DNA of 64,000 nucleotides. Origin: Bacteroidota bacterium (GTDB taxonomy: Bacteria; Bacteroidota; Bacteroidia; Chitinophagales; Chitinophagaceae). The stretch lies in the NCBI GenBank assembly GCA_023428755.1, contig JAEYWX010000010.1, forward strand, positions 124,001-188,000, written 5' to 3'. Both the position numbers and the translations under genes were made by a program. The notes beneath the pieces were generated by a model. The model was given only the letters and a program-made list of their open reading frames with translations. It had not been told where the DNA came from and ran no database searches. This document shows, piece by piece, positions 52,467 through 61,216 of this stretch. Numbering within the stretch: the first letter of the stretch is position 1; each line of letters begins with the position of its first letter.

Positions 52467-53762
52467 ATGCAGACTGCACCAAAAAAGATCGTGAATGGCT
52501 GGGCCATGTACGACTGGGCCAACAGCGTTTACAATTTAGTGATCACCACTACTTTTTTTCCTGCTTATTACGCAGCTATTACAGGCGTTAAAAACTTTCC
52601 CGATGGTATTACATTCCTCGGCAGGAAGTTTGTAAACACTGAGCTGAAAGATTATGTACTGGCGTTTGGATTTTTAGTGATCGCCATCCTCTCTCCTATC
52701 CTGTCGTCTATTGCCGATTACAAAGGCAACAAGAAAAACTTTATGCGTTTCTTTTGTTACATGGGTGCCATCAGTTGTTCACTCATGTTTTTTTTTGATA
52801 AGAACAACGTGGGCTTTGGCTTAACCTGTTTCATGTTTGCTGGGATTGGATTTTACGGATCACAGGTATTTTATAATTCTTACCTGCCGGAAATTGCGGC
52901 AGAAGAAGATATGGACCGCATCAGTGCCAAAGGATTCATGATGGGTTACATTGGCAGTGTGTTGTTACAAATGATCGGGTTTGGATTGGTAGTCGTAATG
53001 AAAGAAGATCCAAGTCTACCATTGAAGATTACATTCCTCTTAGTTGGTTTATGGTGGGTGGGGTTTGCACAAATTCCGTTTACCCGTTTACCCAACCGCA
53101 GTTCAAAATCGGAACGCAAAACAAAAAAGCATGTACTGGTAAATGGGTTTCATGAATTAAAACTGGTTTGGATTCAGCTGAAAGACATGCTTGTGCTCAA
53201 GCGTTTTTTAACGGCTTTCTTTTTTTATAGTATGGGTGTGCAAACGGTATTACTGGTAGCCATTGATTTTGGTTTGAAGATTTTAAACCTTGAAAATACC
53301 AAACTCATTATCACTGCGGTGTTATTGCAATTGGTTGCTATTGCAGGTGCGTTTATGATGTCGAAACTATCGGGCAGATTCGGTAATTTTCGTGTACTCA
53401 TCTTCACTGTTTTATTATGGATTTGCGCATGCATTGGTGGTTACAATATTCAAACCGAAATACACTTTTACATCGTAGCTTCTTTTGTAGGTTTGGTGAT
53501 GGGCGGCATCCAGGCATTAAGCCGTGCCACGTATGCTAAATTGATGCCTCCAACAAAAGACACTGCTTCGTTTTTTAGTTTCTATGATGTAACTGAAAAA
53601 CTGGCCATTGTAATCGGGTTGTTTTCATTTGGCTTTATTGAAGGTTTTTCAGGCAACATGCGTAACTCTATTTTAGTGTTAATAATTTTCTTTGTGTTGG
53701 GATTGCTTTTTCTTTGGCATGCTTTACGCACCCAACAAAAAGAACAACCACAAGTATCATGA
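52467..53762 (+). CDS. MFS transporter of the UMF1 family
   Basis: A 431-residue protein with about 12 membrane helices and the UMF1/Atg22-like N-terminus NGWAMYDWANSVYNLVITTT. Other motifs are SSIADYKGNKKNFM, FYGSQVFYNSYLPEIA and GGIQALSRATYAKLMP. Substrates in bacteria are unknown; yeast Atg22 exports amino acids from vacuoles. The ORF extends to 52422, but ATG 52467 fits the family start. The 3' end overlaps the next gene by four bases. Confidence 0.9.
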   Translation: MQTAPKKIVNGWAMYDWANSVYNLVITTTFFPAYYAAITGVKNFPDGITFLGRKFVNTELKDYVLAFGFLVIAILSPILSSIADYKGNKKNFMRFFCYMGAISCSLMFFFDKNNVGFGLTCFMFAGIGFYGSQVFYNSYLPEIAAEEDMDRISAKGFMMGYIGSVLLQMIGFGLVVVMKEDPSLPLKITFLLVGLWWVGFAQIPFTRLPNRSSKSERKTKKHVLVNGFHELKLVWIQLKDMLVLKRFLTAFFFYSMGVQTVLLVAIDFGLKILNLENTKLIITAVLLQLVAIAGAFMMSKLSGRFGNFRVLIFTVLLWICACIGGYNIQTEIHFYIVASFVGLVMGGIQALSRATYAKLMPPTKDTASFFSFYDVTEKLAIVIGLFSFGFIEGFSGNMRNSILVLIIFFVLGLLFLWHALRTQQKEQPQVS

Positions 53763-54619
53763 ACCTTTATACGATCAATACAGGAAATTTTAAGTTAGAT
53801 GGTGGTGCTATGTTTGGCGTGGTGCCTAAAGTAATGTGGAACAAACTGAACCCGGCCGATGCAAATAATTTGTGCAGTTGGGCTATGCGCTGCCTGTTGA
53901 TTGAAGATGGCAACCGCTTGATCTTAATCGACAATGGCATTGGTGATAAACAGGATGAAAAATTTCTCGGCCATTATCATTTACATGGCGATGATACATT
54001 GGATAAATCGTTAGCCCAACATGGTTTCAGTAAAGATGATATTACCGATGTATTTTTAACGCATTTACATTTTGATCATTGTGGTGGTTCTATCAAACGT
54101 GAAGGAGATAAATTAGTACCGGCATTTAAAAATGCAACCTTCTGGAGTAATGAACAGCATTGGGAATGGGCTACCAAACCAAACGACCGGGAGAAAGCCT
54201 CGTTTCTGAAAGAAAATATTTTACCCATTGAAGAAAGCGGACAACTAAAGTTTATGTTGCCGGGTGAAAAAAGATTTCAACAACTTCCTTCCTCTTCTTT
54301 TACTGCGGGTGTTGATATCCGTTATGTGAGCGGGCATACGGAGAGCATGATGTTGCCGCAAATTCAATACAAAGGAAAAACAATTGTGTACATGGCCGAT
54401 CTGTTGCCATCGGCTGCACATTTACCTATTCCGTATGTCATGGCGTACGATACAAGACCTTTGCAAACATTGAATGAAAAAAAGGAATTTCTTACAGAAG
54501 CAGTGGAGAACGATTATGTTTTATTCTTTGAGCATGATCCGCATATTGAATGCTGCACCTTACAACAAACAGAAAAGGGAGTAAGAATGAAGGATGCATT
54601 TCGGCTGGATGAGATTTAA
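53759..54619 (+). CDS. Metallo-beta-lactamase-fold hydrolase
   Basis: A 286-residue protein with the metal-binding motif THLHFDHCGG (about residues 102-111), a second His in SGHTESMM and YMADLLPSA near 210, as in lactonase- or thiohydrolase-type MBL proteins. No signal peptide, so cytoplasmic. The actual substrate is unknown; AHL-lactonase-like and RNase-like enzymes share the fold. Its ATG overlaps the MFS gene's TGA (ATGA), implying translational coupling. Confidence 0.9.
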   Translation: MNLYTINTGNFKLDGGAMFGVVPKVMWNKLNPADANNLCSWAMRCLLIEDGNRLILIDNGIGDKQDEKFLGHYHLHGDDTLDKSLAQHGFSKDDITDVFLTHLHFDHCGGSIKREGDKLVPAFKNATFWSNEQHWEWATKPNDREKASFLKENILPIEESGQLKFMLPGEKRFQQLPSSSFTAGVDIRYVSGHTESMMLPQIQYKGKTIVYMADLLPSAAHLPIPYVMAYDTRPLQTLNEKKEFLTEAVENDYVLFFEHDPHIECCTLQQTEKGVRMKDAFRLDEI

Positions 54620-54673
54620 TGGCTGTATGTCGATTCCATCAATCTCGACTAGCGCTCGATGATGTCACTGGCA

Positions 54674-54700
54674 CATCCTTCGACTCCGTTCAGGATTCAC
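54674..54700. repeat. CATCCTTCGACTCCG-type dispersed repeat
   Basis: The word CATCCTTCGACTCCGTTCAG, followed by GATTCAC, lies between the MBL-fold gene and the DUF3108 gene. I recall this word as a common Bacteroidota spacer repeat. It is next to a CGATTCCATC / AGCGCTCGAT stretch. Confidence 0.5.
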
Positions 54701-54713
54701 TGCTCACCATTCA

Positions 54714-55517
54714 CTACCTGGTACTGATCAACGCCGTCATCTTATGCCGTGTGTTGCGGTAGCCCATCATATCAACTTTTACGCTACCAACTGAGATCGG
54801 GCTTTCGATACGAACCGGAATACGATTGGCATCATCGGTTACCCATACCGTCATTTTTTCACCGCCTTTAAAAATCGTTCCTTCGATCAGCAGTGGTTTG
54901 AACTTGATGGCGTTGAATTTCCCGTATTTTGTTTTGATCGTTTCTTTACCGAGGTAACGTACGTACAACCCATAGGTTTTATCATCAATAAACATATTGA
55001 AGGGAATACGGTCGTTGGGTTTGTATTTATTGAAATCAATATTCCGGGAATAATAAATGGCACTTAATACATCCTGTACACATTCAGGTGTTTTAAATGT
55101 TCCGCCTTGCGAGGTGGCGGTATTCGCCTGCTGATTGAACGTAACTGTTTCAAATTTTTTAAAGTCGCCTTCCAGAATATTTCGTACAAACTTGTAAGGT
55201 TGCAAGGTGGATGTATCAATAAAACTTTCGTACTTATCTCTCACTTTAAAAAAACCATCGAAAAACGACGTTGTTTTTCCATCGCCAATTATATGATACA
55301 CCGGTTTGCCATTGTATCGTTCAAGGTTCACATTAAAATTCGCTTCACCACCATATACATACACTCCGGCCAAGGTGTAATACACATTGTACTTGATCGA
55401 CTCACTGCTATGCCAGGCTGTGTTACGGATACCGCCACAAAACTCATCGCCTGTTTGTGTAGAAGCAGGTGTAAAAGATACAAGCAACAAGGTTAAGAAG
55501 GCCGTAATGATCTTCAT
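54714..55517 (-). CDS. DUF3108 domain periplasmic protein
   Basis: A 267-residue protein with a signal peptide (IITAFLTLLLVSFTPAS) and a beta-rich body of the DUF3108 type: WHSSESIKYNVYYTLAGVYVYGG, YHIIGDGKTTSF, VRDKYESFIDTSTLQPY and a VWVTDDANRIPVRIES motif near the C-terminus. The fold is shared with periplasmic lipid- or polymer-handling proteins; function is unknown. It overlaps the flippase-like gene by four bases and is probably co-transcribed. Confidence 0.85.
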   Translation of the reverse strand: MKIITAFLTLLLVSFTPASTQTGDEFCGGIRNTAWHSSESIKYNVYYTLAGVYVYGGEANFNVNLERYNGKPVYHIIGDGKTTSFFDGFFKVRDKYESFIDTSTLQPYKFVRNILEGDFKKFETVTFNQQANTATSQGGTFKTPECVQDVLSAIYYSRNIDFNKYKPNDRIPFNMFIDDKTYGLYVRYLGKETIKTKYGKFNAIKFKPLLIEGTIFKGGEKMTVWVTDDANRIPVRIESPISVGSVKVDMMGYRNTRHKMTALISTR

Positions 55518-56560
55518 CGTTCTTTAAATAATTTAATCGTCAACAACAACAAGCTACCAACAAGCGCCGGTACAACAAGGTTCAGTAACCAAATACCAAC
55601 GGTACCTGCAAGAATGGCGATACTGTTTGTACTAAATACACTCACTATACTCAAGGCTACCGCACCACGTATCCCCACATCGGCAATTGCAAAGCCCGGT
55701 ACAATCGCCATTACTAAAAAGATCAATGCAATGCTCCAAAATCCTTCCCACAAAGGCAGCTCCACTTGTAACGCCTGCCATATCAATAAGTATTGCCACG
55801 CAAAAACTGCAAACCGCAAAAACGAATACAATAATATTGCAAGATACGTCTTGTTCGATAAGCCCTGCAATACGCTTGTAAATGATAACTTTTCTTTTAG
55901 CCACGGTATCCATTGCAACATCCTGGCCAGTAGCTGCATCCGGAAAAAAAACAGTGCAGTGATAGCTGTAAAGAACAATACCGAATAACCAAACACCTGC
56001 AGCAGAATGCCTGAAAAATGCGTGCCACCCAATTGCACCTTGTACAACTGTGGCTGCAATAGCTGAAGGGCGATCCATCCGCAAATCAACGTTACCAGCA
56101 ACTGACCCACACTGCTTACCAATGTTAAGGCCACTCCCTGCAACCGGAAATGTGCCGGTAAGTAAAGGACCCGTCCGCCATATTCACCAATGCGGTTGGG
56201 AGTATTTACTGCCAGGGATAATCCACTCAACACCGACTCAAATGCTTTTTGAAACGATAGTGGTACAAACCTGTTGACAAGGTAATACCATTTATATGTT
56301 TCGAGCCCCCAATTGACAGGCATTAATGCTACGGCCAGCCACAGTTTCCAGCTATTGCTGCCGGTGAATGCTTTTTTCATTTGCTGCCATGCAAGAGGTA
56401 AGTCGGGTTGTGCCTTCACTTGGTTGTATAAGGAGATGCTAATCCACACAAAAAGTACGGGGCCCAGAAAGTAATTGATAAAGATTTTGAGATTCCTGCT
56501 CAGATTCAGTTTATTTTGTTCAAAAATAAACTGCTCCTTGCAAAGTTTTTCGAAAATCAT
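55514..56560 (-). CDS. LPG synthase transmembrane-domain (flippase-like) protein
   Basis: A protein of about 348 residues with eight or so membrane helices, matching the flippase-like domain of lysylphosphatidylglycerol synthase without its C-terminal transferase domain. Typical motifs: VALMPVNWGLETYKWYYL, NTPNRIGEYGGRVLYL and GFAIADVGIRGAVALS. Family members move or modify phospholipids or glycolipids. The start is uncertain (56590, 56560 or later) because the 5' end overlaps the divergent ruvC start on the other strand. It shares a transcript with DUF3108. Confidence 0.8.
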   Translation of the reverse strand: MIFEKLCKEQFIFEQNKLNLSRNLKIFINYFLGPVLFVWISISLYNQVKAQPDLPLAWQQMKKAFTGSNSWKLWLAVALMPVNWGLETYKWYYLVNRFVPLSFQKAFESVLSGLSLAVNTPNRIGEYGGRVLYLPAHFRLQGVALTLVSSVGQLLVTLICGWIALQLLQPQLYKVQLGGTHFSGILLQVFGYSVLFFTAITALFFFRMQLLARMLQWIPWLKEKLSFTSVLQGLSNKTYLAILLYSFLRFAVFAWQYLLIWQALQVELPLWEGFWSIALIFLVMAIVPGFAIADVGIRGAVALSIVSVFSTNSIAILAGTVGIWLLNLVVPALVGSLLLLTIKLFKER

Positions 56561-57104
56561 TCTGGGGATCGATCCGGGTACGGTCATCATGGGTTACGGA
56601 CTCATCGGCATCAAACAACATCAGGTACACCTGATTGATATGGATGTATTGAAATTAACCAAACACAAAGATGTGTACATCCGTCTGCAACTCATCCACG
56701 AAAAAGTAAAAGGGGTGATTGAAACACATCATCCCACCGACTTTGCCATTGAAGCACCTTTCTTTGGAAAAAACGTACAGAGTATGCTCAAACTGGGCCG
56801 TGCACAAGGTGTTGCCATTGCCACGGCTATGAGTGCCGGTTTAGCGGTTACCGAATATTCGCCCAAAAAAGTGAAACAGGCTGTTACTGGAAATGGAAAT
56901 GCCGATAAAGAACAGGTTTGGAAAATGCTGCAACACTATCTGCAATTCAAAGCTAAACCAAAATACTTTGATGCTACTGATGCACTCTCTGTTGCGTTGT
57001 GTCATCATTTTCAAACATCAGGACCTGCTATCAAGTCAACAGGGAAATTAAAAGGCTGGGAGGATTTTTTGAAACAGAATCCGGGAAGGGTGAAAGGGAA
57101 GTAA
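56538..57104 (+). CDS. ruvC: Holliday junction resolvase RuvC
   Basis: A 188-residue nuclease with the family N-terminus KIILGIDPGTVIMGYGLIG (catalytic Asp in GIDPGT), FAIEAPFFGKN (catalytic Glu), GRAQGVAIATA and a C-terminal DATDALSVALCHH that supplies the final acidic residues. It resolves the junctions that RuvAB migrates. The frame is open to ATG 56475, but TTG 56538 starts at the conserved strand and gives the usual length, so it is preferred. The 5' end overlaps that of the divergent flippase-like gene. Confidence 0.93.
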   Translation: MQSFSKIILGIDPGTVIMGYGLIGIKQHQVHLIDMDVLKLTKHKDVYIRLQLIHEKVKGVIETHHPTDFAIEAPFFGKNVQSMLKLGRAQGVAIATAMSAGLAVTEYSPKKVKQAVTGNGNADKEQVWKMLQHYLQFKAKPKYFDATDALSVALCHHFQTSGPAIKSTGKLKGWEDFLKQNPGRVKGK

Positions 57105-57222
57105 AAACAAGTTTTTAGTTGTTAGTTGTCAGTTATAAGTACCAAGGTAAAAGGCAATGAACAATTTGCAACAGGCAAATCATACATCAGAAATCCTACA
57201 TCAGCCATCATTGCCATCATCT

Positions 57223-57612
57223 TCAATCCGTCATCCGCATTTTTTTGAGCGACAGCAGAAATACTACAGCAGGAATATAGCCCAGGAAATAGATTGGATT
57301 GAAATGCCCGAAGAGCATATCTACTAAAATCTTTAAAGTAACTACAATTACAAAACTGATGGGTCCCCATTTTTCCATACTCCAGGTTCCACTTAATGCA
57401 ACAAATGAAAATACCATCATTAATGCATTCACAGCGGGATATAACGTATCAACGCCACTTTTATTTAACACCGTGTTGCCTGTGTAGGAATACACAATTT
57501 CCCACAAGCCCCATGCAAACAACAATACACACAAAATAGTGATCAATTGCGGACGTGGACTTTTTTTCTTCCTTTTCCGTTTGTATCCGTATTGATCCTG
57601 TTGCTGATTCAT
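57223..57612 (-). CDS. Hypothetical membrane protein downstream of the HIT gene
   Basis: A 129-residue protein with a basic N-terminal tail (YGYKRKRKKKSPRPQ) and about four hydrophobic helices. No family is recognised. It overlaps the HIT gene's stop by four bases (ATGA) and is likely translated with it. A link to nucleotide metabolism is only positional. Confidence 0.7.
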   Translation of the reverse strand: MNQQQDQYGYKRKRKKKSPRPQLITILCVLLFAWGLWEIVYSYTGNTVLNKSGVDTLYPAVNALMMVFSFVALSGTWSMEKWGPISFVIVVTLKILVDMLFGHFNPIYFLGYIPAVVFLLSLKKMRMTD

Positions 57613-58013
57613 GCTGACTGTTGATTTAGATATTGCAGTATTTTTTGTTGAGCATCTTTTAATTGCTCTTCGGTTAATTTCAATTTGGGTCGGGTAAAAT
57701 TGAGATCGTCGGCATTGTTGATGGGCACCAAATGCAAATGTGCATGGGGCACTTCCAATCCAACCGTTGCAATACCAACCCGATCGCAGGGGAACGATGC
57801 TTCAATTGCCTTTGCAATTGGTTTTGCAAACAACAGCAGTGCTGCAAGATCCGTATCGTCCACATCAAAAATCTTATCGGTTTCTTTTTTGGGCACCACG
57901 AGTGTATGACCTGCAGCTAACGGAAAAATATCGAGAAACGCATAAAACTGATCGTTCTCTGCGATCTTGTACGATGGTATTTCACCCGCAATGATCTTTG
58001 AAAAAATGCTCAT
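57609..58013 (-). CDS. HIT family nucleotide hydrolase
   Basis: A 134-residue protein of the histidine-triad family: FSKIIAGEIPSYKIAEND at the start, FLDIFPLAAGHTLVVPK, and the active-site triad VPHAHLHLVPI near the C-terminus. HIT enzymes hydrolyse or transfer nucleotidyl groups from dinucleotides and AMP conjugates in the cytoplasm. It follows greA by 58 bases on the same strand. Confidence 0.95.
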   Translation of the reverse strand: MSIFSKIIAGEIPSYKIAENDQFYAFLDIFPLAAGHTLVVPKKETDKIFDVDDTDLAALLLFAKPIAKAIEASFPCDRVGIATVGLEVPHAHLHLVPINNADDLNFTRPKLKLTEEQLKDAQQKILQYLNQQSA

Positions 58014-58071
58014 ACCCCGTGAAATTTTTACGAAGATAGAGGAAGAAAGGCTTCACGCTCACAGCTTCTTC

Positions 58072-58542
58072 TCACACCGTTATATCTTCCACTTTAAACT
58101 TTACGATACCAGCAGGCACTTGCACCTCTGCCACTTCCCCCACTTCTTTGCCCAGCAATCCTTTTCCAATCGGAGAAGTAACTGAAATTTTCCCTGCTTT
58201 TAAATCGGCTTCCTGTTCGCTCACAATCTGGTAGGTGAGTTTCTTTTTGGTAGCCAGGTTGGTAATGGTTACTTTGGTTAATATGGCCACACGGCTGGTA
58301 TCAATGGTGCTTTCATCCAACACACGTGCGCTTGCAATCACTCCTTCTAACTGGCTGATTTTTGCTTCCAGCATTCCCTGCGCTTCTTTTGCCGCATCGT
58401 ATTCTGCATTTTCTTTCAAGTCTCCTTTTTCACGTGCTTCAGCAATGGCTTTTGATGCAGCCGGGCGTTCCACGCCACGCAAATGTTGCAGCTCAGCCTG
58501 TAATCGTTCCAGGGTTTCTTTGGTTACATAATTAACACTCAT
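58072..58542 (-). CDS. greA: Transcription elongation factor GreA
   Basis: A 156-residue factor of normal length. The N-terminal coiled coil that reaches into the RNA polymerase secondary channel has the tip motif EARE-KGDLKENAEYDAAKE (about residues 35-55), including the paired acidic residues. The C-terminal FKBP-like domain has SPIGKGLLGKEVGEVAEVQVP. GreA stimulates transcript cleavage to rescue backtracked polymerase. It has an unusually good Shine-Dalgarno site. Confidence 0.96.
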   Translation of the reverse strand: MSVNYVTKETLERLQAELQHLRGVERPAASKAIAEAREKGDLKENAEYDAAKEAQGMLEAKISQLEGVIASARVLDESTIDTSRVAILTKVTITNLATKKKLTYQIVSEQEADLKAGKISVTSPIGKGLLGKEVGEVAEVQVPAGIVKFKVEDITV

Positions 58543-58546
58543 AAAT

Positions 58547-58553
58547 CCTCCTT
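58547..58553 (-). promoter_or_regulatory. Strong Shine-Dalgarno site before greA
   Basis: AAGGAGG on the minus strand ends four bases before the greA ATG region (ATTT then ATG). Such a full SD is rare in Bacteroidota, where most leaders here have none. Confidence 0.7.
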
Positions 58554-58569
58554 GTGTTTACCGTTATAC

Positions 58570-58607
58570 AAAAAAAATAACAACGCCTCAGTTGTGCTGA
58601 AGCGTTG
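58570..58607 (-). terminator. Rho-independent terminator of the VF530 gene
   Basis: CAACGCCTCAG (58581-58591) pairs with CTGAAGCGTTG (58597-58607) with one mismatch and a five-base loop; on the minus strand it is followed by a run of T. It lies 150 bases past the VF530 stop. Confidence 0.8.
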
Positions 58608-58756
58608 CATGTTTTGTTGAGAGACAAATGTAGCTTTTTTTTTGAAAAAAAACCTCTTTGTTTATTTTGATAAAAAAACCGGATCAGAAGCGAATAAATC
58701 ACAAAACAATTGATCTGATTTGCAGCAATTGACAGCAGCCGATGGATGCCCGCACA

Positions 58757-58966
58757 CTATAAAATCGACAGATACAATTCCTCCACTTTTTTGCGTGCCC
58801 ACGGTGTTTTTCGTAAAAATTTCAGACTCGATTGAATACTCGGATTACTGTTAAAACAATTGATACGGATCAATTGTCCGAGTTGTTCCCAACCAAAATG
58901 ATCAACAAGTTTTGTGACGATCATTTCCAATGTTTTCCCATGCAGCGGATCGTTTGATGGATTCAT
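58757..58966 (-). CDS. VF530 family (DUF2132) DNA-binding protein
   Basis: A 69-residue protein that matches the VF530/DUF2132 family over its length: DPLHGKTLEMIVTKLVDHFG, LIRINCFNSNPSIQSSLKFL and a C-terminal TPWARKKVEELYL. The family is a small helical fold with a SAP-like DNA-binding arrangement; its role is unknown. It has its own terminator and lies divergent to the DUF2911 gene. Confidence 0.88.
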   Translation of the reverse strand: MNPSNDPLHGKTLEMIVTKLVDHFGWEQLGQLIRINCFNSNPSIQSSLKFLRKTPWARKKVEELYLSIL

Positions 58967-59067
58967 AGGTACAAGTTACACGAAACTGACGTTTTCTGTA
59001 ACGGGAAGTTCTTGCTGTTTCCATCATCGCAACTTTGAATCAACTATTTTTGAGCAAACGCATACAA

Positions 59068-59622
59068 ATGAAGTACTTCATCATATCATTTCTATTCATC
59101 TGTTCATTCCACATTGCTCCAGCCCAGGAAAAAAAGTCTGCTGGCATCAACTATAATCCAAATGCTCAGAAAGACAGCAGTAAAAAAAGTATCCGCTCGG
59201 CTGTGGTGGGAAAGATCGGATCAGCCAACGTACGCATCAACTATTATTCACCGGGTGTACGTGGCCGTATCATTTGGGGAGGCGTGGTGCCGCTGGATGA
59301 AGTGTGGGTTACCGGTGCACACTCAGCCACCAATCTGGAAGTCAGCAAAGCATTTCGTATAGGAAACAAAACCATTCCGGCAGGGAAGTATGCCATCTTT
59401 ACCATTCCTTCCAATAACGAATGGATTTTTATTCTCAATAAAAATTATGAACAGCATTTAACCGACGACTACGATGCAAAAGATGACATCATCCGTATTA
59501 AAGTAAAACCCCTTCCACTTTCAAAACCACTGGAACGGCTGCAATACTTTATAGAGCCGGGAAAAATAGTAATGGGTTGGGACAAGCTGAAAATAGAAGT
59601 GCCCGTAGCCGTTGCCAACTAA
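59068..59622 (+). CDS. DUF2911 family secreted protein
   Basis: A 184-residue protein with a signal peptide (FIISFLFICSFHIAPAQ) and the DUF2911 motifs VRINYYSPGVRGRIIWGG, GAHSATNLEVS, IPAGKYAIFTIP and FIEPGKIVMGWDKL. The domain is beta-rich and widespread in Bacteroidota; function unknown. The ORF reaches 59035, but ATG 59068 starts at the signal peptide. Confidence 0.9.
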   Translation: MKYFIISFLFICSFHIAPAQEKKSAGINYNPNAQKDSSKKSIRSAVVGKIGSANVRINYYSPGVRGRIIWGGVVPLDEVWVTGAHSATNLEVSKAFRIGNKTIPAGKYAIFTIPSNNEWIFILNKNYEQHLTDDYDAKDDIIRIKVKPLPLSKPLERLQYFIEPGKIVMGWDKLKIEVPVAVAN

Positions 59623-59697
59623 GCAACGCTCATTGAGAATAGACCAATCAGTCACTTTGAAACAATCTTTTTTTGTATCTTGTAGAAAAGGCGGAAT

Positions 59698-59934
59698 ATG
59701 AGTAAATCGATCAAAGAAAAAATTTACAAATTAGTGGATGAGATTAATGATGAAACATCACTGCATCAATTAATGGAAGATGCTGCTTTCTATGCTTCCA
59801 AAAAAGACACTGTTGATGATTTAACAGAGGTACAACTTGCCGAACTTGATGCTGCTATTGCAGAAGTTGAAAAGGGAGAACTCACGAACTGGGATGACTT
59901 TAAAAAAGAGATGAATGAATGGCGAAAAAAATAA
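59698..59934 (+). CDS. Antitoxin of a ParDE/RelBE-type module
   Basis: A 78-residue acidic protein with a helical N-terminus and DDLTEVQLAELDAAIAEVEKG, ending KKEMNEWRKK, typical of the antitoxin partner of ParE/RelE toxins (addiction-module component). It overlaps the toxin gene by 16 bases. The C-terminal helix likely wraps the toxin, and the protein likely represses its own promoter, by family knowledge. Confidence 0.75.
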   Translation: MSKSIKEKIYKLVDEINDETSLHQLMEDAAFYASKKDTVDDLTEVQLAELDAAIAEVEKGELTNWDDFKKEMNEWRKK

Positions 59935-60215
59935 TCATCAGCAACCGGTTTCGCCGAAATGTAAAAACAACCTATCACTATATTGCTGAAAAATTTTCTG
60001 CCCGAACAGCATTTTTCTTTTTAGATAAACTGGAGAACCGAATAGAGTTTATTGCCCTTTATCCCGAAGCAGGTAAATTGTCGCAAAAAAAAGAAAATAT
60101 TCGCTGCATTTCATTAACGCCACACAACTATATTTATTATAGAACCACTACTGATTCGATTGAAATCTTGTGCCTGTTTGATATGCGAAAAAATCCGAAG
60201 AACAGGCCGTACTAG
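59919..60215 (+). CDS. ParE/RelE-superfamily toxin
   Basis: A 98-residue basic protein with the ParE fold pattern: SNRFRRNVKTTYHYIAEKF, LENRIEFIALYPEAGKLS, RCISLTPHNYIYYRTT and ILCLFDMRKNPKNRPY at the end. ParE toxins poison gyrase and RelE toxins cleave mRNA; sequence alone does not settle which. Coupled to the upstream antitoxin by overlap. The nearest neighbours are chromosomal housekeeping genes, so it is a stand-alone module. Confidence 0.82.
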   Translation: MAKKIIISNRFRRNVKTTYHYIAEKFSARTAFFFLDKLENRIEFIALYPEAGKLSQKKENIRCISLTPHNYIYYRTTTDSIEILCLFDMRKNPKNRPY

Positions 60216-60236
60216 GAGATGTTACTATTTTAAAAA

Positions 60237-61160
60237 TCAGTGTAACCCCAGCTTATCAGCCAGCACCTTACTCATTTTAAAAAATGCTTCATGTGTGTAG
60301 CCGGCAATATGTGGTGTGAGAATTACATTCGGTTGTGCTACCAGCCAATTGAACTGTTCCTGCTCCGCCTCAGTATATGTATTGAGTTTTTCATTTTCCA
60401 ATACATCTAATCCGGCACCTGCAATAAGCCCCCGTTGCAGGGCATCAATTACTGCTGCAGCACCATGTACTTTTCCCCGAGACGTATTTAGAAAAAAAGG
60501 ACGTTGTTCGGCTGCTTCAAAAAAAGAAGTATCAGCATAGTGATAGGTTTCATTGGTCAATGGTAAATGCATACTGATCACATGGCTGTAACGCAACACC
60601 TGTTCCAGTGATGCTTCTTTTACCTGCTCGCCGCCAAATTCATACTGATATTTATCATGTGCCAGAATGGTTACATCAAAGCCACGCAGTTTTTTTGCAA
60701 AGGCCCGCCCGGTGTGTCCAAAACCAATAATACCCACGGTTTTTCCATTGAGCTCTACACCACGGTTTTCATCACGCAGCCAAATGTGTTGCTTAACTTC
60801 GTTGTAACTGCTGTTGATTTTATTCATGAGGTTGAGCAGTAATGCCAGTGCATGTTCGCCCACTGCGTCGCAATTTCCTTCGGGACTGCTGAATACTTTT
60901 ATATCCCTGCTCTCTGCAAACGGCACATCAATTAACTCCAGACCACTGCCCAGCCTTCCGATCCAACGTAAAGCAGTTGCTTGTTCCAACAATGCCCGAT
61001 CAACTTTTACACGTGTTGATACAACCAACCCGGCCACTTCATGGATCTGTTGTTTTAATTCCTCGTAGGTGATTGTGGGATTGTACACCACTTCATAACC
61101 ACCTTCCTGCAGCTTCTGCTGCAGGTACTCATGACAACCGGCTGTAATAATTACTTTCAC
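60237..61160 (-). CDS. D-2-hydroxyacid dehydrogenase family protein
   Basis: A 307-residue NAD-dependent enzyme with a Rossmann motif VGIIGFGHTGRAFAKKL (about residues 144-160). The catalytic Arg lies in the RWIGRLGSGLELID region, a Glu in AGLDVLENEKL, and the His in LTPHIAGYT. It resembles phosphoglycerate dehydrogenase but lacks a regulatory ACT domain, so 3-phosphoglycerate, glyoxylate or other 2-keto acids are possible substrates. It is followed on the same strand by no close gene; rsmA lies 56 bases upstream. Confidence 0.9.
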   Translation of the reverse strand: MKVIITAGCHEYLQQKLQEGGYEVVYNPTITYEELKQQIHEVAGLVVSTRVKVDRALLEQATALRWIGRLGSGLELIDVPFAESRDIKVFSSPEGNCDAVGEHALALLLNLMNKINSSYNEVKQHIWLRDENRGVELNGKTVGIIGFGHTGRAFAKKLRGFDVTILAHDKYQYEFGGEQVKEASLEQVLRYSHVISMHLPLTNETYHYADTSFFEAAEQRPFFLNTSRGKVHGAAAVIDALQRGLIAGAGLDVLENEKLNTYTEAEQEQFNWLVAQPNVILTPHIAGYTHEAFFKMSKVLADKLGLH

Positions 61161-61216
61161 TTTTTTCTACTGTTGATTGTTGAAGAAGATATTGCTGTGC
61201 GCAATAATTGTACGGC

